A stretch of DNA of 49,552 nucleotides from Synechococcus sp. AG-679-C18 (GCA_003210755.1 QCUL01000018.1:1-49552); one strand, 5' to 3'; counted from the first letter of the stretch, positions 1 to 6,862 are shown. Numbers and translations are program-made. Notes: generated by a model from the letters alone, not told the origin.

Positions 1-1185
1 GCGTACACAAAGACGATCACGTCACCACCACGGTCAAGGTCGAGACGGTTCGGACTCGATACTGCGGTCAGAGAATTTCTTGAATGGAAGAAGAAACAAG
101 CAGATCGAGGACAGATCAAGCAGCGATCAGTTCAGGCGTATGAGCAGAGGGTGTACCAGCGAATAATTCCTTATACAAGAGTTGTAGGTGTGACTTCGAT
201 TAGCGATATCGATAAAACATCTTTTGATGGTTATGCAGGTTATTACTTAGACATCAAGACAAAAGGAAAGTGGAAGTCTTCAGCGAATGGTCTGGCGGCA
301 TCTACGATCAATTCTGATTTAACAACTCTTCAGGAATTTTTGGACTGGATGGTTGATCAAGACCTTTTGGATCCTCGTAAGATCAAAAAGTTGTCAAAAA
401 TTAAGGATCGAAAGAACTATAGAGATGATGCAAATCCTGCACTCTTCCCGGAAGAATTTGATCAATTCAAAAAAGCACTCTATCTCTTAGAGGATGGTGT
501 AAAGGATTCCATTCAACTTTACAAGAGACGTTGGTTTATCCATTGGGTTCTGTTTATGTATCACGGTGGATTTAGGTGTCATGAGGCGAGGCAAATTCGA
601 CTTGGAGATATCGACATCCAAAAAAGACCAGACGGTAAACTGAAAGGTATTGTTCAGATTCGAGAAACCACTAAGACAGGTAAAAGAACTGTCATTATGA
701 ATGGAAATACTCTTCGCAAAGTCAGATCACATCTGAATAAAGGGTGGAAATTGCAGGCAGAGCAGATCGAGTTGCATAATCATCTGGTTGACTCTGGGAA
801 AATAAAAGAATTCAGATGGAGGTTTCAAGAAAGGAAGGAATCACCGGTACCGATTACAAAGGACACTTTCCTGTTGGCAAATCCTTTCTCTCAAAAGTTG
901 ATCCCCTATACAGATGAGCATATTCGGTCACAGTTCAACAAAGTCTTGTCAGCGTGTGATTTTGATAAGCGTTATACCTTGCATTCTTTAAGGTCTACTC
1001 ATGTAACCCATTCAATCTTAAAGGGAGTTAATATTAGAGTGATAGCGGATAATGTCGGAAATTCTCAGTCAGAAATTGAGTCTACGTATTATCGATTAAA
1101 TAATCTTCTGAATATAGATCAATTGGGATTTCATCAAGATGCATCATCGGATGAATCTGAGCAAGGAATTCACCTAGATGAGTGA
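1..1185 (+). CDS. Tyrosine recombinase / phage-type integrase, 5' end outside window
   Basis: The reading frame is open from base 1, so the N-terminus lies upstream; a GTG at 151 is only an internal candidate start. At least 394 residues are present. The N-terminal part resembles a SAM-like core-binding domain. The C-terminal catalytic domain shows the family signature: a first arginine box (GGFRCHEAR, about 565-595), a beta-hairpin lysine (TTKTGKRT, about 670-690), an HxLRxTH box (981-1001) and a terminal tyrosine (STYYRL, near 1087-1092). Enzymes of this family cut and rejoin DNA through a covalent 3'-phosphotyrosine, integrating or excising elements. It stands at one edge of an AT-rich island and probably moves that island. 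No tRNA or attachment-site duplication is visible in the window, so its target is unknown. Confidence 0.9.
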   Translation, partial: AYTKTITSPPRSRSRRFGLDTAVREFLEWKKKQADRGQIKQRSVQAYEQRVYQRIIPYTRVVGVTSISDIDKTSFDGYAGYYLDIKTKGKWKSSANGLAASTINSDLTTLQEFLDWMVDQDLLDPRKIKKLSKIKDRKNYRDDANPALFPEEFDQFKKALYLLEDGVKDSIQLYKRRWFIHWVLFMYHGGFRCHEARQIRLGDIDIQKRPDGKLKGIVQIRETTKTGKRTVIMNGNTLRKVRSHLNKGWKLQAEQIELHNHLVDSGKIKEFRWRFQERKESPVPITKDTFLLANPFSQKLIPYTDEHIRSQFNKVLSACDFDKRYTLHSLRSTHVTHSILKGVNIRVIADNVGNSQSEIESTYYRLNNLLNIDQLGFHQDASSDESEQGIHLDE

Positions 1186-1235
1186 TTTTTGTCAATATGA
1201 AAACTGTTTGATGGAGAGGAGTCCCTATCGCGACC

Positions 1236-1436
1236 GTGTGCAACAACTGCGATACGAGCATCCAGTACGTCCAGGAGCACTACTTCCACTACGACGCAAA
1301 GAGAGCGACTGATGCACTCGCAACTGGTCGTGGACAACTCAAAGGAGCGACTGGGACCGAATGGATGCGAGACCCATGCGTCCACGATTCGCAGGAGAGA
1401 TATTACTTAAACCTGGCAAATAATCGACGATGGTAG
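1236..1436 (+). CDS. Possible small CxxC protein (66 aa), repeated at 2518-2633
   Basis: GTG-started frame of 66 residues beginning with a CNNC pair, suggestive of half a zinc knuckle, followed by a polar stretch with the core QYVQEHYFHYDA. A purine-rich GGAGAGGAG lies about 14 bases upstream, rather far for a ribosome binding site. A diverged copy at 2518-2633 encodes a similar peptide (EYVRQHHFHYEA). Many of the differences between the copies are third-position changes on the plus strand, which supports real coding on this strand. Function unknown. The tail after about residue 40 has no counterpart in the second copy. It may be a single small regulatory or structural protein of the island. 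Confidence 0.4.
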   Translation: MCNNCDTSIQYVQEHYFHYDAKRATDALATGRGQLKGATGTEWMRDPCVHDSQERYYLNLANNRRW

Positions 1437-1514
1437 CGCTAATAAAGCGCCTTGCTGATTAATACTAGCGCGCAAGGGGTATACAGAATGGATCAGAAGT
1501 CCTTGCTCAAAGAC
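1437..1514. other. Short gap with small inverted repeats
   Basis: This gap between the small CxxC frame and the 3' end of the sulfotransferase-like gene holds GCGCT-aataa-AGCGC near 1437-1452 and a CCTTGC / GCAAGG pair around 1450-1477. These could form weak hairpins between converging genes, but there is no T-run to call a terminator. Confidence 0.3.
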
Positions 1515-2249
1515 TTAACCTAATTCATTCGCGGTATTTGCACGAACATATCCACCAAGGTCAAACCACTTAGAGTATCTTTTATTTACGATTTCAAGGG
1601 TTTCATTCGTGAAATAGTCGGATAATTGCAATGGCGATTCGGACCTGGAGGTTTTCTTGAATGTAGGAATATTTTCGACAATTAAACCATGAAGATCACT
1701 TGGGACACCGATTTTCTTCAGAACAGAACTGAGATCGCCAACCATTTCCTCCATTCTCACAAAATGATCGATGACCATTTCAGAGTCACAAAAGAAATGC
1801 TTATACCCGCTGTATTTTGCAGAAGGATGATTCTCTATATACACCATAAAGTTATCCTTAATCACACTAATATTACCATTTTTCTTCATCTCAACGTACT
1901 CACGGAGTTTTTGCTTGCCCAAGTGATGGAAGGCGGACACAACCCGTTCGTAGGGGTTTCGAATGCTTGATATCTTGAGTGCAGAATTAAAGAGTTCCTC
2001 TCCTACAAGAATCTTAATTTCTTTGAGACCTGCATGATTTTGAGAGAATCTTTGTGTGTTGAAATTTGGATCTTCTTTGGGATTAATGCCGCGATAACCA
2101 ATCCTTGAACCATCTTCATACAGCAATGAATTGGTGAAGTGAGGAGCGAAATCTCCACGTAGTAGATATTCAAGCGCCGCTTCAGTTGAAGTTGACGCTG
2201 TTTTGATAGATTTTGAATAGATGAAGTTGTACTTAGCGCTGTATAGCAT
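1515..2249 (-). CDS. Sulfotransferase-family protein
   Basis: 244 residues. The N-terminal motif YSKSIKTASTS (residues 11-21) matches the 5'-phosphosulfate-binding loop of PAPS-dependent sulfotransferases (PKTGSTS type). SIRNPYERVVSAFH (95-108) matches the 3'-phosphate-binding loop (RDPYERxxSxF). The family moves a sulfuryl group from PAPS to carbohydrate, lipid or small-molecule acceptors; the acceptor cannot be deduced here. There is no signal peptide or membrane segment, so it is probably cytosolic. It lies in the AT-rich island, 30 bases downstream of a tiny ribbon-helix-helix-like gene on the same strand. In an island, a plausible role is modification of cell-surface glycans, which is inference. 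Confidence 0.75.
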   Translation of the reverse strand: MLYSAKYNFIYSKSIKTASTSTEAALEYLLRGDFAPHFTNSLLYEDGSRIGYRGINPKEDPNFNTQRFSQNHAGLKEIKILVGEELFNSALKISSIRNPYERVVSAFHHLGKQKLREYVEMKKNGNISVIKDNFMVYIENHPSAKYSGYKHFFCDSEMVIDHFVRMEEMVGDLSSVLKKIGVPSDLHGLIVENIPTFKKTSRSESPLQLSDYFTNETLEIVNKRYSKWFDLGGYVRANTANELG

Positions 2250-2279
2250 GACGCTATTTTTTTCTTCACCACCCTAATA

Positions 2280-2414
2280 CTAGCACTGCTTGTGGTCATA
2301 CATAAGGTCAGATTTGACCTTAACCTCTAATCCCTTCTTGTATCTATTGTCTTTCTTCTGAAGTTCCTTGAGCATCTCAACCTCAACCTTGGTCAGTCGA
2401 ATGGTGATATTCAT
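2280..2414 (-). CDS. Tiny ribbon-helix-helix-like protein (44 aa)
   Basis: A 44-residue frame starting MNITIRLTKVEVEMLKEL. Its ATG overlaps the TGA of the upstream relic frame as ATGA, a translational-coupling arrangement. The pattern of a short beta-strand (NITIRL) followed by a helix (EVEMLKELQKK) resembles ribbon-helix-helix DNA-binding proteins or small antitoxins. The C-terminus (YDHKQC) departs from that fold. A second small gene at 4522-4650 has the same position behind the same 87-bp repeat and shares the EML-E-KK pattern. It is likely a DNA-binding regulator of the element, but the length is minimal and the assignment is by pattern only. Confidence 0.5.
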   Translation of the reverse strand: MNITIRLTKVEVEMLKELQKKDNRYKKGLEVKVKSDLMYDHKQC

Positions 2415-2497
2415 CTGACCACCTCACTACGGTTGTTCTGGAACTATTCATAGTGCGTGATCAGGTAATCAAGTGTTCCTGTCCTGGATCGTCTGAG
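2411..2497 (-). pseudogene. Relic copy of the 3' part of the small gene at 4647-4832
   Basis: 80 of 87 bases match 4647-4733. Read on the minus strand, the copy encodes LRRSRTGTLDYLITHYE, then TAG where the other copy has TGG (Trp), then FQNNRSEVVR and a stop. Of the seven differences, four are synonymous, two give conservative changes (H/N, I/V) and one is this nonsense codon (2444-2446). The frame upstream has no start codon before its next stop, so this copy looks broken, although its stop still overlaps the downstream ATG. Confidence 0.65.
2411..2497. repeat. 87-bp direct repeat, copy 1
   Basis: Direct repeat partner of 4647-4733, with 7 mismatches counted by eye. It covers the 3' end of a small frame and the first bases of the following ribbon-helix-helix-like gene. 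Confidence 0.9.
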
Positions 2498-2517
2498 GAG
2501 GAAGTCTTGTCGCGACG

Positions 2518-2633
2518 GTGCACAATAACTGTCGACCTCAATTGAATATGTCCGACAGCACCACTTCCACTATGAAGCAACAAGAACACTAGCACCAGTA
2601 AGAAAGGATCTGAAAACAATCGGAATTAAATAA
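2518..2633 (+). pseudogene. Diverged, frameshifted copy of the small CxxC gene at 1236
   Basis: It begins GTG CAC AAT AAC TGT, equivalent to the VCNNC start of the first copy. One base is missing around 2531-2537, and the frame then continues as SIEYVRQHHFHYEATR to TAA at 2631. The peptide matches SIQYVQEHYFHYDAKR of the first copy. Both copies also share the upstream GAG-rich stretch and TCGCGAC. The single-base loss suggests decay, or else a different start is used here. Confidence 0.45.
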
Positions 2634-2680
2634 TCGTGACCAAGAGTGCATTCCTACAGCATGAAACCAGTGCATATGGA

Positions 2681-4018
2681 TCATTCAGCGGCATAGAAAT
2701 TCCCACTCTTAGGTTGCAAATCATTTGAGATCCCTTGAATAAAATCGATCCATTTGAGACTAGGGACAACGGGATTAACATCAGAAGGAACTTCAACAGC
2801 AGCGTCAAGAAAAAGGTTGCGCACCTTAATTAATGCATCGTGCGAATTCTGTTCTCCAGATTCCAAGAATTCATTTTTAATACGTCGTACTTCATGGTTC
2901 ACCTTGGCAGCATCGGCATAAATATAGACCTTCTTGTTATCGAGCATAGTCATCCACAGGACAACACCATTTTCCTTATAACAACCCTGAAAATCCTCAA
3001 TGTTTTTTATGGAACGTCTTTTACAACTCAGTAGATTTGAGGCGATATCCTTGGACGATGCAATTTGGTATCGGTCGATAATGAGATCCGCCGGCAAGAG
3101 ATTTAGTTCACTTTCACCCTTGATAAAATTAAAACCCTTGATTTGTTTGGGATCGACCAGAAACTTGCATACGATAGGTTTTTTCCTCGATTCATCTATC
3201 CTCTTGGATAATATACGAGAGTTATATAAAATAAACTCATCTTCGGTCCACAGGGGAAAAGGAACTGTTTCAAAAGGGTCCTCGATTGTTTGGCGGGAGG
3301 CAACTTTAATCTCAGTTTCCGAAGTATCACCAAATACGAGTCCCCAGTAACAGAAGTAATAAGCGACATCCTCGCGCAATGCGTAAGAGACACCCATCCC
3401 AGCAGATTGTCTGAAATAATCGAGACCGTCTATTTTTTTCCCTTTGCGGACATACTCATCCTCGTCAATCAGAAAACCTCGAAAGACATAAAATGGATCT
3501 CCCTTCTCAACAAGATTACAAAGAGAAATTCTATCCTCGGTACCAAAATGTTGAATAAGTGGAGGCAAACCAGCAGACTTATAACTCGGTTCGATCTTTA
3601 ACATTTCAAGAATATTCGCATATTCAAGTTTTTCAAAGCACAGTTTTGATAACCGTATCCCGTACTCACTATGGAGTTCATTGGACTCGTAATAGCATTG
3701 ATGTAGAAGGCGAGTGCGCGTAACTTTTTCTAGCGGCAGCAAATGCAGTTGAGATACCGCATGAAACTGGACCTCAAGATTAAAAAAGGTAATTAAGTCG
3801 AGGAAGTCTCTAGCAAGACCTTCCCTGCGTTCATTCGCATCAGATACCCCAAGTTCGATAGATCTATCGACGAGGCAGAGATCGTGGATATTGCGAACAA
3901 ATTTGTCATGGAGATCCTGGTAAAGCGAAACAAGTTTTTTCTCACCCCTTTCATAGAGTTCCCGCATTGACTCCATAATGCTTGGATTAGTATTGGCAAG
4001 AAGTGCAAGTGGTGACAT
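2681..4018 (-). CDS. Unknown 445-aa protein
   Basis: I do not recognise this family. The protein is soluble, with no signal or membrane segment, a largely helical N-terminal half and a mixed C-terminal half. A central block (FYVFRGFLIDEDEYVRKG, followed by SYALREDVAYYFCYW) faintly recalls the R-G and S/A-F segments of ADP-ribosyltransferase-like folds. This is only a visual resemblance, and a full R-S-E triad was not established. The start is uncertain. The frame stays open for about 33 codons upstream of this ATG, in sequence that reads like protein (SSYEDIFARISPLHDVL), but with no ATG, GTG or TTG before the stop. The gene may therefore be truncated at its 5' end or use a rare start. AT-rich island context. 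Confidence 0.6.
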   Translation of the reverse strand: MSPLALLANTNPSIMESMRELYERGEKKLVSLYQDLHDKFVRNIHDLCLVDRSIELGVSDANERREGLARDFLDLITFFNLEVQFHAVSQLHLLPLEKVTRTRLLHQCYYESNELHSEYGIRLSKLCFEKLEYANILEMLKIEPSYKSAGLPPLIQHFGTEDRISLCNLVEKGDPFYVFRGFLIDEDEYVRKGKKIDGLDYFRQSAGMGVSYALREDVAYYFCYWGLVFGDTSETEIKVASRQTIEDPFETVPFPLWTEDEFILYNSRILSKRIDESRKKPIVCKFLVDPKQIKGFNFIKGESELNLLPADLIIDRYQIASSKDIASNLLSCKRRSIKNIEDFQGCYKENGVVLWMTMLDNKKVYIYADAAKVNHEVRRIKNEFLESGEQNSHDALIKVRNLFLDAAVEVPSDVNPVVPSLKWIDFIQGISNDLQPKSGNFYAAE

Positions 4019-4521
4019 ATCCCCAGAAAGAACATCATGAAGCGGAGATATCCTGGCAAAGATATCCTCATACGATGAAAGTTCTAGTTCAACAGACTTG
4101 TAGATCTCTTTCTTCTTCTTTTAGAGTTCTTTAAATAGTTTTCTTTCCATAACTAGAAATTCTACCTATATTGAATATATCAGAATTTTGCAGAGAAAAA
4201 ACACCTGCAGAAGATAACTGCAAATGGATCCTCCTAGAAGTCTTTGGATGCGAAGGAGACCCTATGTCTCCTGGCGGTAGGTGAGGGTATTTCACTAGTT
4301 CTGGGAACAATTTTTGAGATCTATAAACCACATTGGAGGATATTGACGTACCTCTATAGAAGCAAAGACTCAAGAAATGGGTTGAAGAAGTCAACGGACT
4401 GAAGAAAGAAAAGAGTTTGACGTCACAGTTGTTGATGCAATTCTCTTTGTTTTTTCTTTGCAGAGGAAATTACGAGACTCTCAAACGAGAGAAACATTAC
4501 CCAGTTACAATCAAAACTAGA
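4019..4521. other. Gap with one possible decayed plus-strand frame
   Basis: On the plus strand, a frame open from 4360 reads LKKWVEEVNGLKKEKSLTSQ and then QFSLFFLCRGNYETLKREKH to about 4500, before running into sequence antisense to the small minus-strand genes. The composition is protein-like but there is no start codon near its beginning, and a TAG precedes it at 4357-4359. It may be the relic of a small gene. Nothing else was recognised between 4019 and 4340. Confidence 0.3.
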
Positions 4522-4650
4522 TCACCCATAAATCTTTACGTACTCATTTTTAACCAATGTCGCAATGAAGGAATCTATAGTGACCTTCTTTTTCTTAGTA
4601 ATCTCTACAAGCATCTCGTAGACCACAGGACTAACTTTGATCTGTTTCAT
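4522..4650 (-). CDS. Tiny ribbon-helix-helix-like protein (42 aa)
   Basis: A 42-residue frame, MKQIKVSPVVYEMLVEIT followed by KKKKVTIDSFIATLVKNEY. The order beta-strand (QIKVSP), helix (VVYEMLVEITKKKK), short turn (VT) and second helix (IDSFIATLVKNEY) fits a ribbon-helix-helix unit such as CopG/Arc-type repressors. Its ATG (4648-4650) overlaps the TGA of the upstream small gene as ATGA, so the two are probably translated together. It is the third frame of an apparent operon with the Rep-like gene. Copy-number or transfer control of the element is a reasonable guess. Confidence 0.6.
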   Translation of the reverse strand: MKQIKVSPVVYEMLVEITKKKKVTIDSFIATLVKNEYVKIYG

Positions 4651-4733
4651 CTGATCACCTCACTACGGTGGTTCTGGAACCATTCATAGTGAGTGATTAG
4701 GTAATCCAGGGTTCCTGTCCTGGATCGTCTGAG
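4647..4733. repeat. 87-bp direct repeat, copy 2
   Basis: Partner of 2411-2497 (80 of 87 identical). This copy encodes an uninterrupted C-terminus. Confidence 0.9.
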
Positions 4734-4832
4734 TTGATGGGATAAAGAATCAAACTTTTGCAGAGTGGTCTGATTCCTTTTCCCAAAGAACAAATTGATA
4801 TTCCTTTGATCTTGGTTCTGGATGGTGTTCAT
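4647..4832 (-). CDS. Small basic protein (61 aa) coupled to RHH-like gene
   Basis: 61 residues, with a polar N-terminus and a conserved C-terminal core LRRSRTGTLDYLITHYEWF. Comparison with the relic copy at 2411-2497 shows mostly synonymous differences, good evidence that this frame is or was a selected protein. Its stop overlaps the start of the 42-aa gene (ATGA). It begins 38 bases after the end of the Rep-like gene on the same strand. Function unknown. The basic character (RRSR) could suit nucleic-acid contact. Confidence 0.55.
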   Translation of the reverse strand: MNTIQNQDQRNINLFFGKRNQTTLQKFDSLSHQLRRSRTGTLDYLITHYEWFQNHRSEVIR

Positions 4833-4870
4833 AGAGATGTATTTGTAGGAGTCATCTCTATTTATTCTGT

Positions 4871-5620
4871 TTAGAACACCAGATCAGAATTCTGGTAATC
4901 CAAAACTAAATCGGGATCCTGTTGACGTTGATAGGAGTAGTAGTCCTTCAGGTTGTAGAATGCATGATGGTCCCAGACCCATGGTTTGATCACCACTCCC
5001 CTGTTCCCCTCTGTTGTGGTCTTGAGGAGTTTCTGGACCCTTCGAGAGACCTTCTTATGAATCAGGTGGTCTAAGTACCAGAGGTGGTTCAGAGGTTCAG
5101 GTAGAGCACCCAGATGAACATGGGTGTGAAATGCAGTGATTTCTCGTCCTCTAATGATGACTGATTTCCGTTCATGAAAGAAAACCAGATGAGGTCTAAA
5201 GGGTGGTTCAGGAAGTTTCTTTAGGGGTTGGTTCAAGAGCGAGGTCAAAAACACATTCCTGAAGTGTTTGGAGTGACTGATGACGGTTCCAGATCGAGTC
5301 GGGAGATCATTCCAGAGCAATGTGATGAACCACTGGGGTCGGAAGTTGTTCTCCCATTGATCTGTGATTAGTTCCTGGAGAACCTTTGGATGCGATCTGG
5401 TCCTTTGATGAATCCTTTGGAGTTTCTGATTCAGAAGTGACCTTGAGGGTCTTGACTGATTCACTCCCGTTGGTCGTGAATGAACCTCTCTGCGTTCGGT
5501 TCTTCTTTGGTGATTTGTTTTAGTTGATTTGGGGTCACTCATTGGTATAACTGGTCTTATGGAATAGTTCTGAGATTTAAGGGTTATCTCTGGGTACACC
5601 GAGTCCCTTATGAAATCCAT
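4871..5620 (-). CDS. HUH-endonuclease / rolling-circle Rep-like protein
   Basis: 249 residues. Three motifs occur in the order and rough spacing of rolling-circle Rep proteins: a hydrophobic strand FITLLWND (98-105, motif I), FHTHVHLG (164-171) containing an HxH metal-binding motif (motif II), and FYNLKDYYSY (221-230) with a YxxK pattern (Y222, K225; motif III, nicking tyrosine). Such enzymes nick one DNA strand at an origin or hairpin and stay covalently bound. The N-terminal 80 residues are basic and low in hydrophobics, possibly a DNA-binding tail. An internal Met27 is an alternative start. The upstream gap carries tandem and inverted repeats suitable for an origin. I infer the assignment from motifs only; overall family membership is unverified. 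Confidence 0.55.
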   Translation of the reverse strand: MDFIRDSVYPEITLKSQNYSIRPVIPMSDPKSTKTNHQRRTERREVHSRPTGVNQSRPSRSLLNQKLQRIHQRTRSHPKVLQELITDQWENNFRPQWFITLLWNDLPTRSGTVISHSKHFRNVFLTSLLNQPLKKLPEPPFRPHLVFFHERKSVIIRGREITAFHTHVHLGALPEPLNHLWYLDHLIHKKVSRRVQKLLKTTTEGNRGVVIKPWVWDHHAFYNLKDYYSYQRQQDPDLVLDYQNSDLVF

Positions 5621-5683
5621 CTGATTTCAAAGACTCTTAAAAGCAAAGTTGGACGATCTCTACCTCTGTAAAGGGTCTAAATA

Positions 5684-5701
5684 TCTTTGTCTTTGTCTTT
5701 G
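5684..5701. repeat. Three tandem copies of TCTTTG
   Basis: Exact 6-bp unit repeated three times in the AT-rich gap upstream of the Rep-like gene. It could be a short iteron-like array or simple slippage. Confidence 0.7.
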
Positions 5702-5795
5702 TGTTCAGTAATTATATAGGCAATGTGTATTTAAGTCAAGGATTCTTGGGTGTATGCAGGGCAAGACTGCGTGAGATGTTAAAGGCAATCATGTT

Positions 5796-5854
5796 TATAA
5801 AGACATTCCGGCAAATAGGATCCCTATGCAGTCTTTATAGATTAAATAATCTAT
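5796..5854. repeat. Nested inverted repeats between Rep-like and resolvase units
   Basis: TATAAAGAC (5796-5804) pairs with GTCTTTATA (5831-5839). Inside lies ATAGG-atc-CCTAT (5815-5827). Overlapping the right arm is a second perfect repeat, ATAGATTA-aa-TAATCTAT (5837-5854). The structure is AT-rich, lacks a T-run and lies between the 57-aa gene and the Rep-like gene. It may be a nicking or replication origin, a recombination site or an operator. Confidence 0.55.
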
Positions 5855-5861
5855 TTTCTAT

Positions 5862-6035
5862 TCAAGGATTGATCAAATCAAGCAGGGTTCCGTCTTGATC
5901 AATCAGTCGATGTCTTTTCCCCGTTGATCTTGCGCGGTTAGCAGCAGATCGATGCGCATCACCTTCGTTGTGTTTGGTCTGGAGGTGTCTCCATTTACCG
6001 AATTGGTCTTGATACTGAATATCGATCTTGGTCAT
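5862..6035 (-). CDS. Small basic protein (57 aa) coupled to resolvase
   Basis: 57 residues starting MTKIDIQYQDQFGKWRHL, with a central basic block (HRSAANRARSTGKRHR) and ending DGTLLDLINP. The ATG overlaps the resolvase TGA (ATGA at 6032-6035), a strong sign of translational coupling and of a real gene. The fold may be a small beta-rich unit (IQYQDQFGKW, HRLIDQDGTLLDL) around a basic helix, suggesting nucleic-acid binding. Function unknown. It could be an accessory factor for the resolvase. Confidence 0.65.
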   Translation of the reverse strand: MTKIDIQYQDQFGKWRHLQTKHNEGDAHRSAANRARSTGKRHRLIDQDGTLLDLINP

Positions 6036-6610
6036 AAAGCGACCTCTTGGTTCTGGAGGATTCGTTGAATCGTGGAGACAGAGATACCTGTCTGATCTCG
6101 GATTGACCTGTAGGAGTCACCTTCTGATCTCAAACGCAGCACAAGGCGTTCTTTCTTCTCTGATGTCTTTGGTCTTCCTCCAAGGTTCCCTCCCGTCTTC
6201 CTGCGGTGTTCAACGGACTCTCGTGTGCGTTCTTGAATCAATGACCTCTCAACCTCAGCAAGACCCGTCAGCAGTCCAATCACCAAGGGCGCAAGTCGTC
6301 CGAGTCCTCTGGTATTGATCAGACCGTCCAGGGTCCTGATCTGGATTCCTTTCTCCTGCAGATCAGCAAGGCGATTGATCACTTCCGCCTGAGACCGTCC
6401 CAGGCGGTCGAGTTTGGAGACCACCAGTTCATCCCCCATCTGCAGCGTCTCCAGGCATGCACGCAACTGGTGGCGTTTATCCAGAGGTGCACGAGAAGAC
6501 ACCTTCTCGGCGAACACCTCCACGCATCCAGCACTCTTCAGTTCACTGGTCTGAGCAGCGGTGTCTTGGTGAGTGGTGGAACAGCGGGCGTACCCGATTG
6601 ATCGAGGCAT
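6032..6610 (-). CDS. Serine recombinase, resolvase/invertase family
   Basis: 192 residues from the ATG at 6608-6610. The frame extends upstream, but the family N-terminus (GYARCST) begins here. The catalytic serine is Ser11 in YARCS. Further landmarks are the KLDRLGRS and GLAEVERSLIQERT segments of the catalytic domain and E-helix, a GRP linker (GGNLGGRPK), and a C-terminal helix-turn-helix (SYRSIRDQTGISVSTIQRIL). The length suits Tn3-type resolvases and Hin-type invertases. These enzymes resolve cointegrates or invert DNA by double-strand cleavage via 5'-phosphoserine. It sits at the right edge of the island, next to pdhC, with palindromes just upstream that could be its sites. Confidence 0.9.
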   Translation of the reverse strand: MPRSIGYARCSTTHQDTAAQTSELKSAGCVEVFAEKVSSRAPLDKRHQLRACLETLQMGDELVVSKLDRLGRSQAEVINRLADLQEKGIQIRTLDGLINTRGLGRLAPLVIGLLTGLAEVERSLIQERTRESVEHRRKTGGNLGGRPKTSEKKERLVLRLRSEGDSYRSIRDQTGISVSTIQRILQNQEVAL

Positions 6611-6614
6611 GGTC

Positions 6615-6631
6615 AAAACCCACTGGGTTTT
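6615..6631. promoter_or_regulatory. Perfect palindrome AAAACCCA-C-TGGGTTTT
   Basis: 8-bp arms around one base, four bases upstream of the resolvase start codon. A related shorter palindrome AACCC-tt-GGGTT lies at 6706-6717, about 88 bp centre to centre. They are candidates for a resolvase crossover or binding site, or for an operator. Confidence 0.45.
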
Positions 6632-6862
6632 CAGCACATGGCAACCATACAGAGTTTTGAACACGGCAAAACACCAGTTGTGACGGCAGTTTTTGGCGTC
6701 CTGGCAACCCTTGGGTTTTGGTTCAGGTGGGCAGCGGAGGGAGGCGTTGTGAGGAGGTTGGTTTTTGGGGGTGAATTGGAGGTCTAAAGTTGATAGATGA
6801 GTTGGACCAAGGTTTGACACTTGGTTCGACACCACTCCCAAACCCCTTTACCTGACTGATAT

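Noticed and set aside
5701-5898. 65-codon plus-strand frame over the inverted repeats
   Set aside because: It covers the repeat structure and the 3' end of the coupled 57-aa gene; no protein-like features.
6814-6819. TTGACA as a -35 box for pdhC
   Set aside because: No acceptable -10 sequence at the right distance.
1-6840. tRNA gene or tRNA-derived attachment site next to the recombinases
   Set aside because: No cloverleaf or TPsiC-loop sequence was recognised at either visible edge, and the left island end is outside the window.
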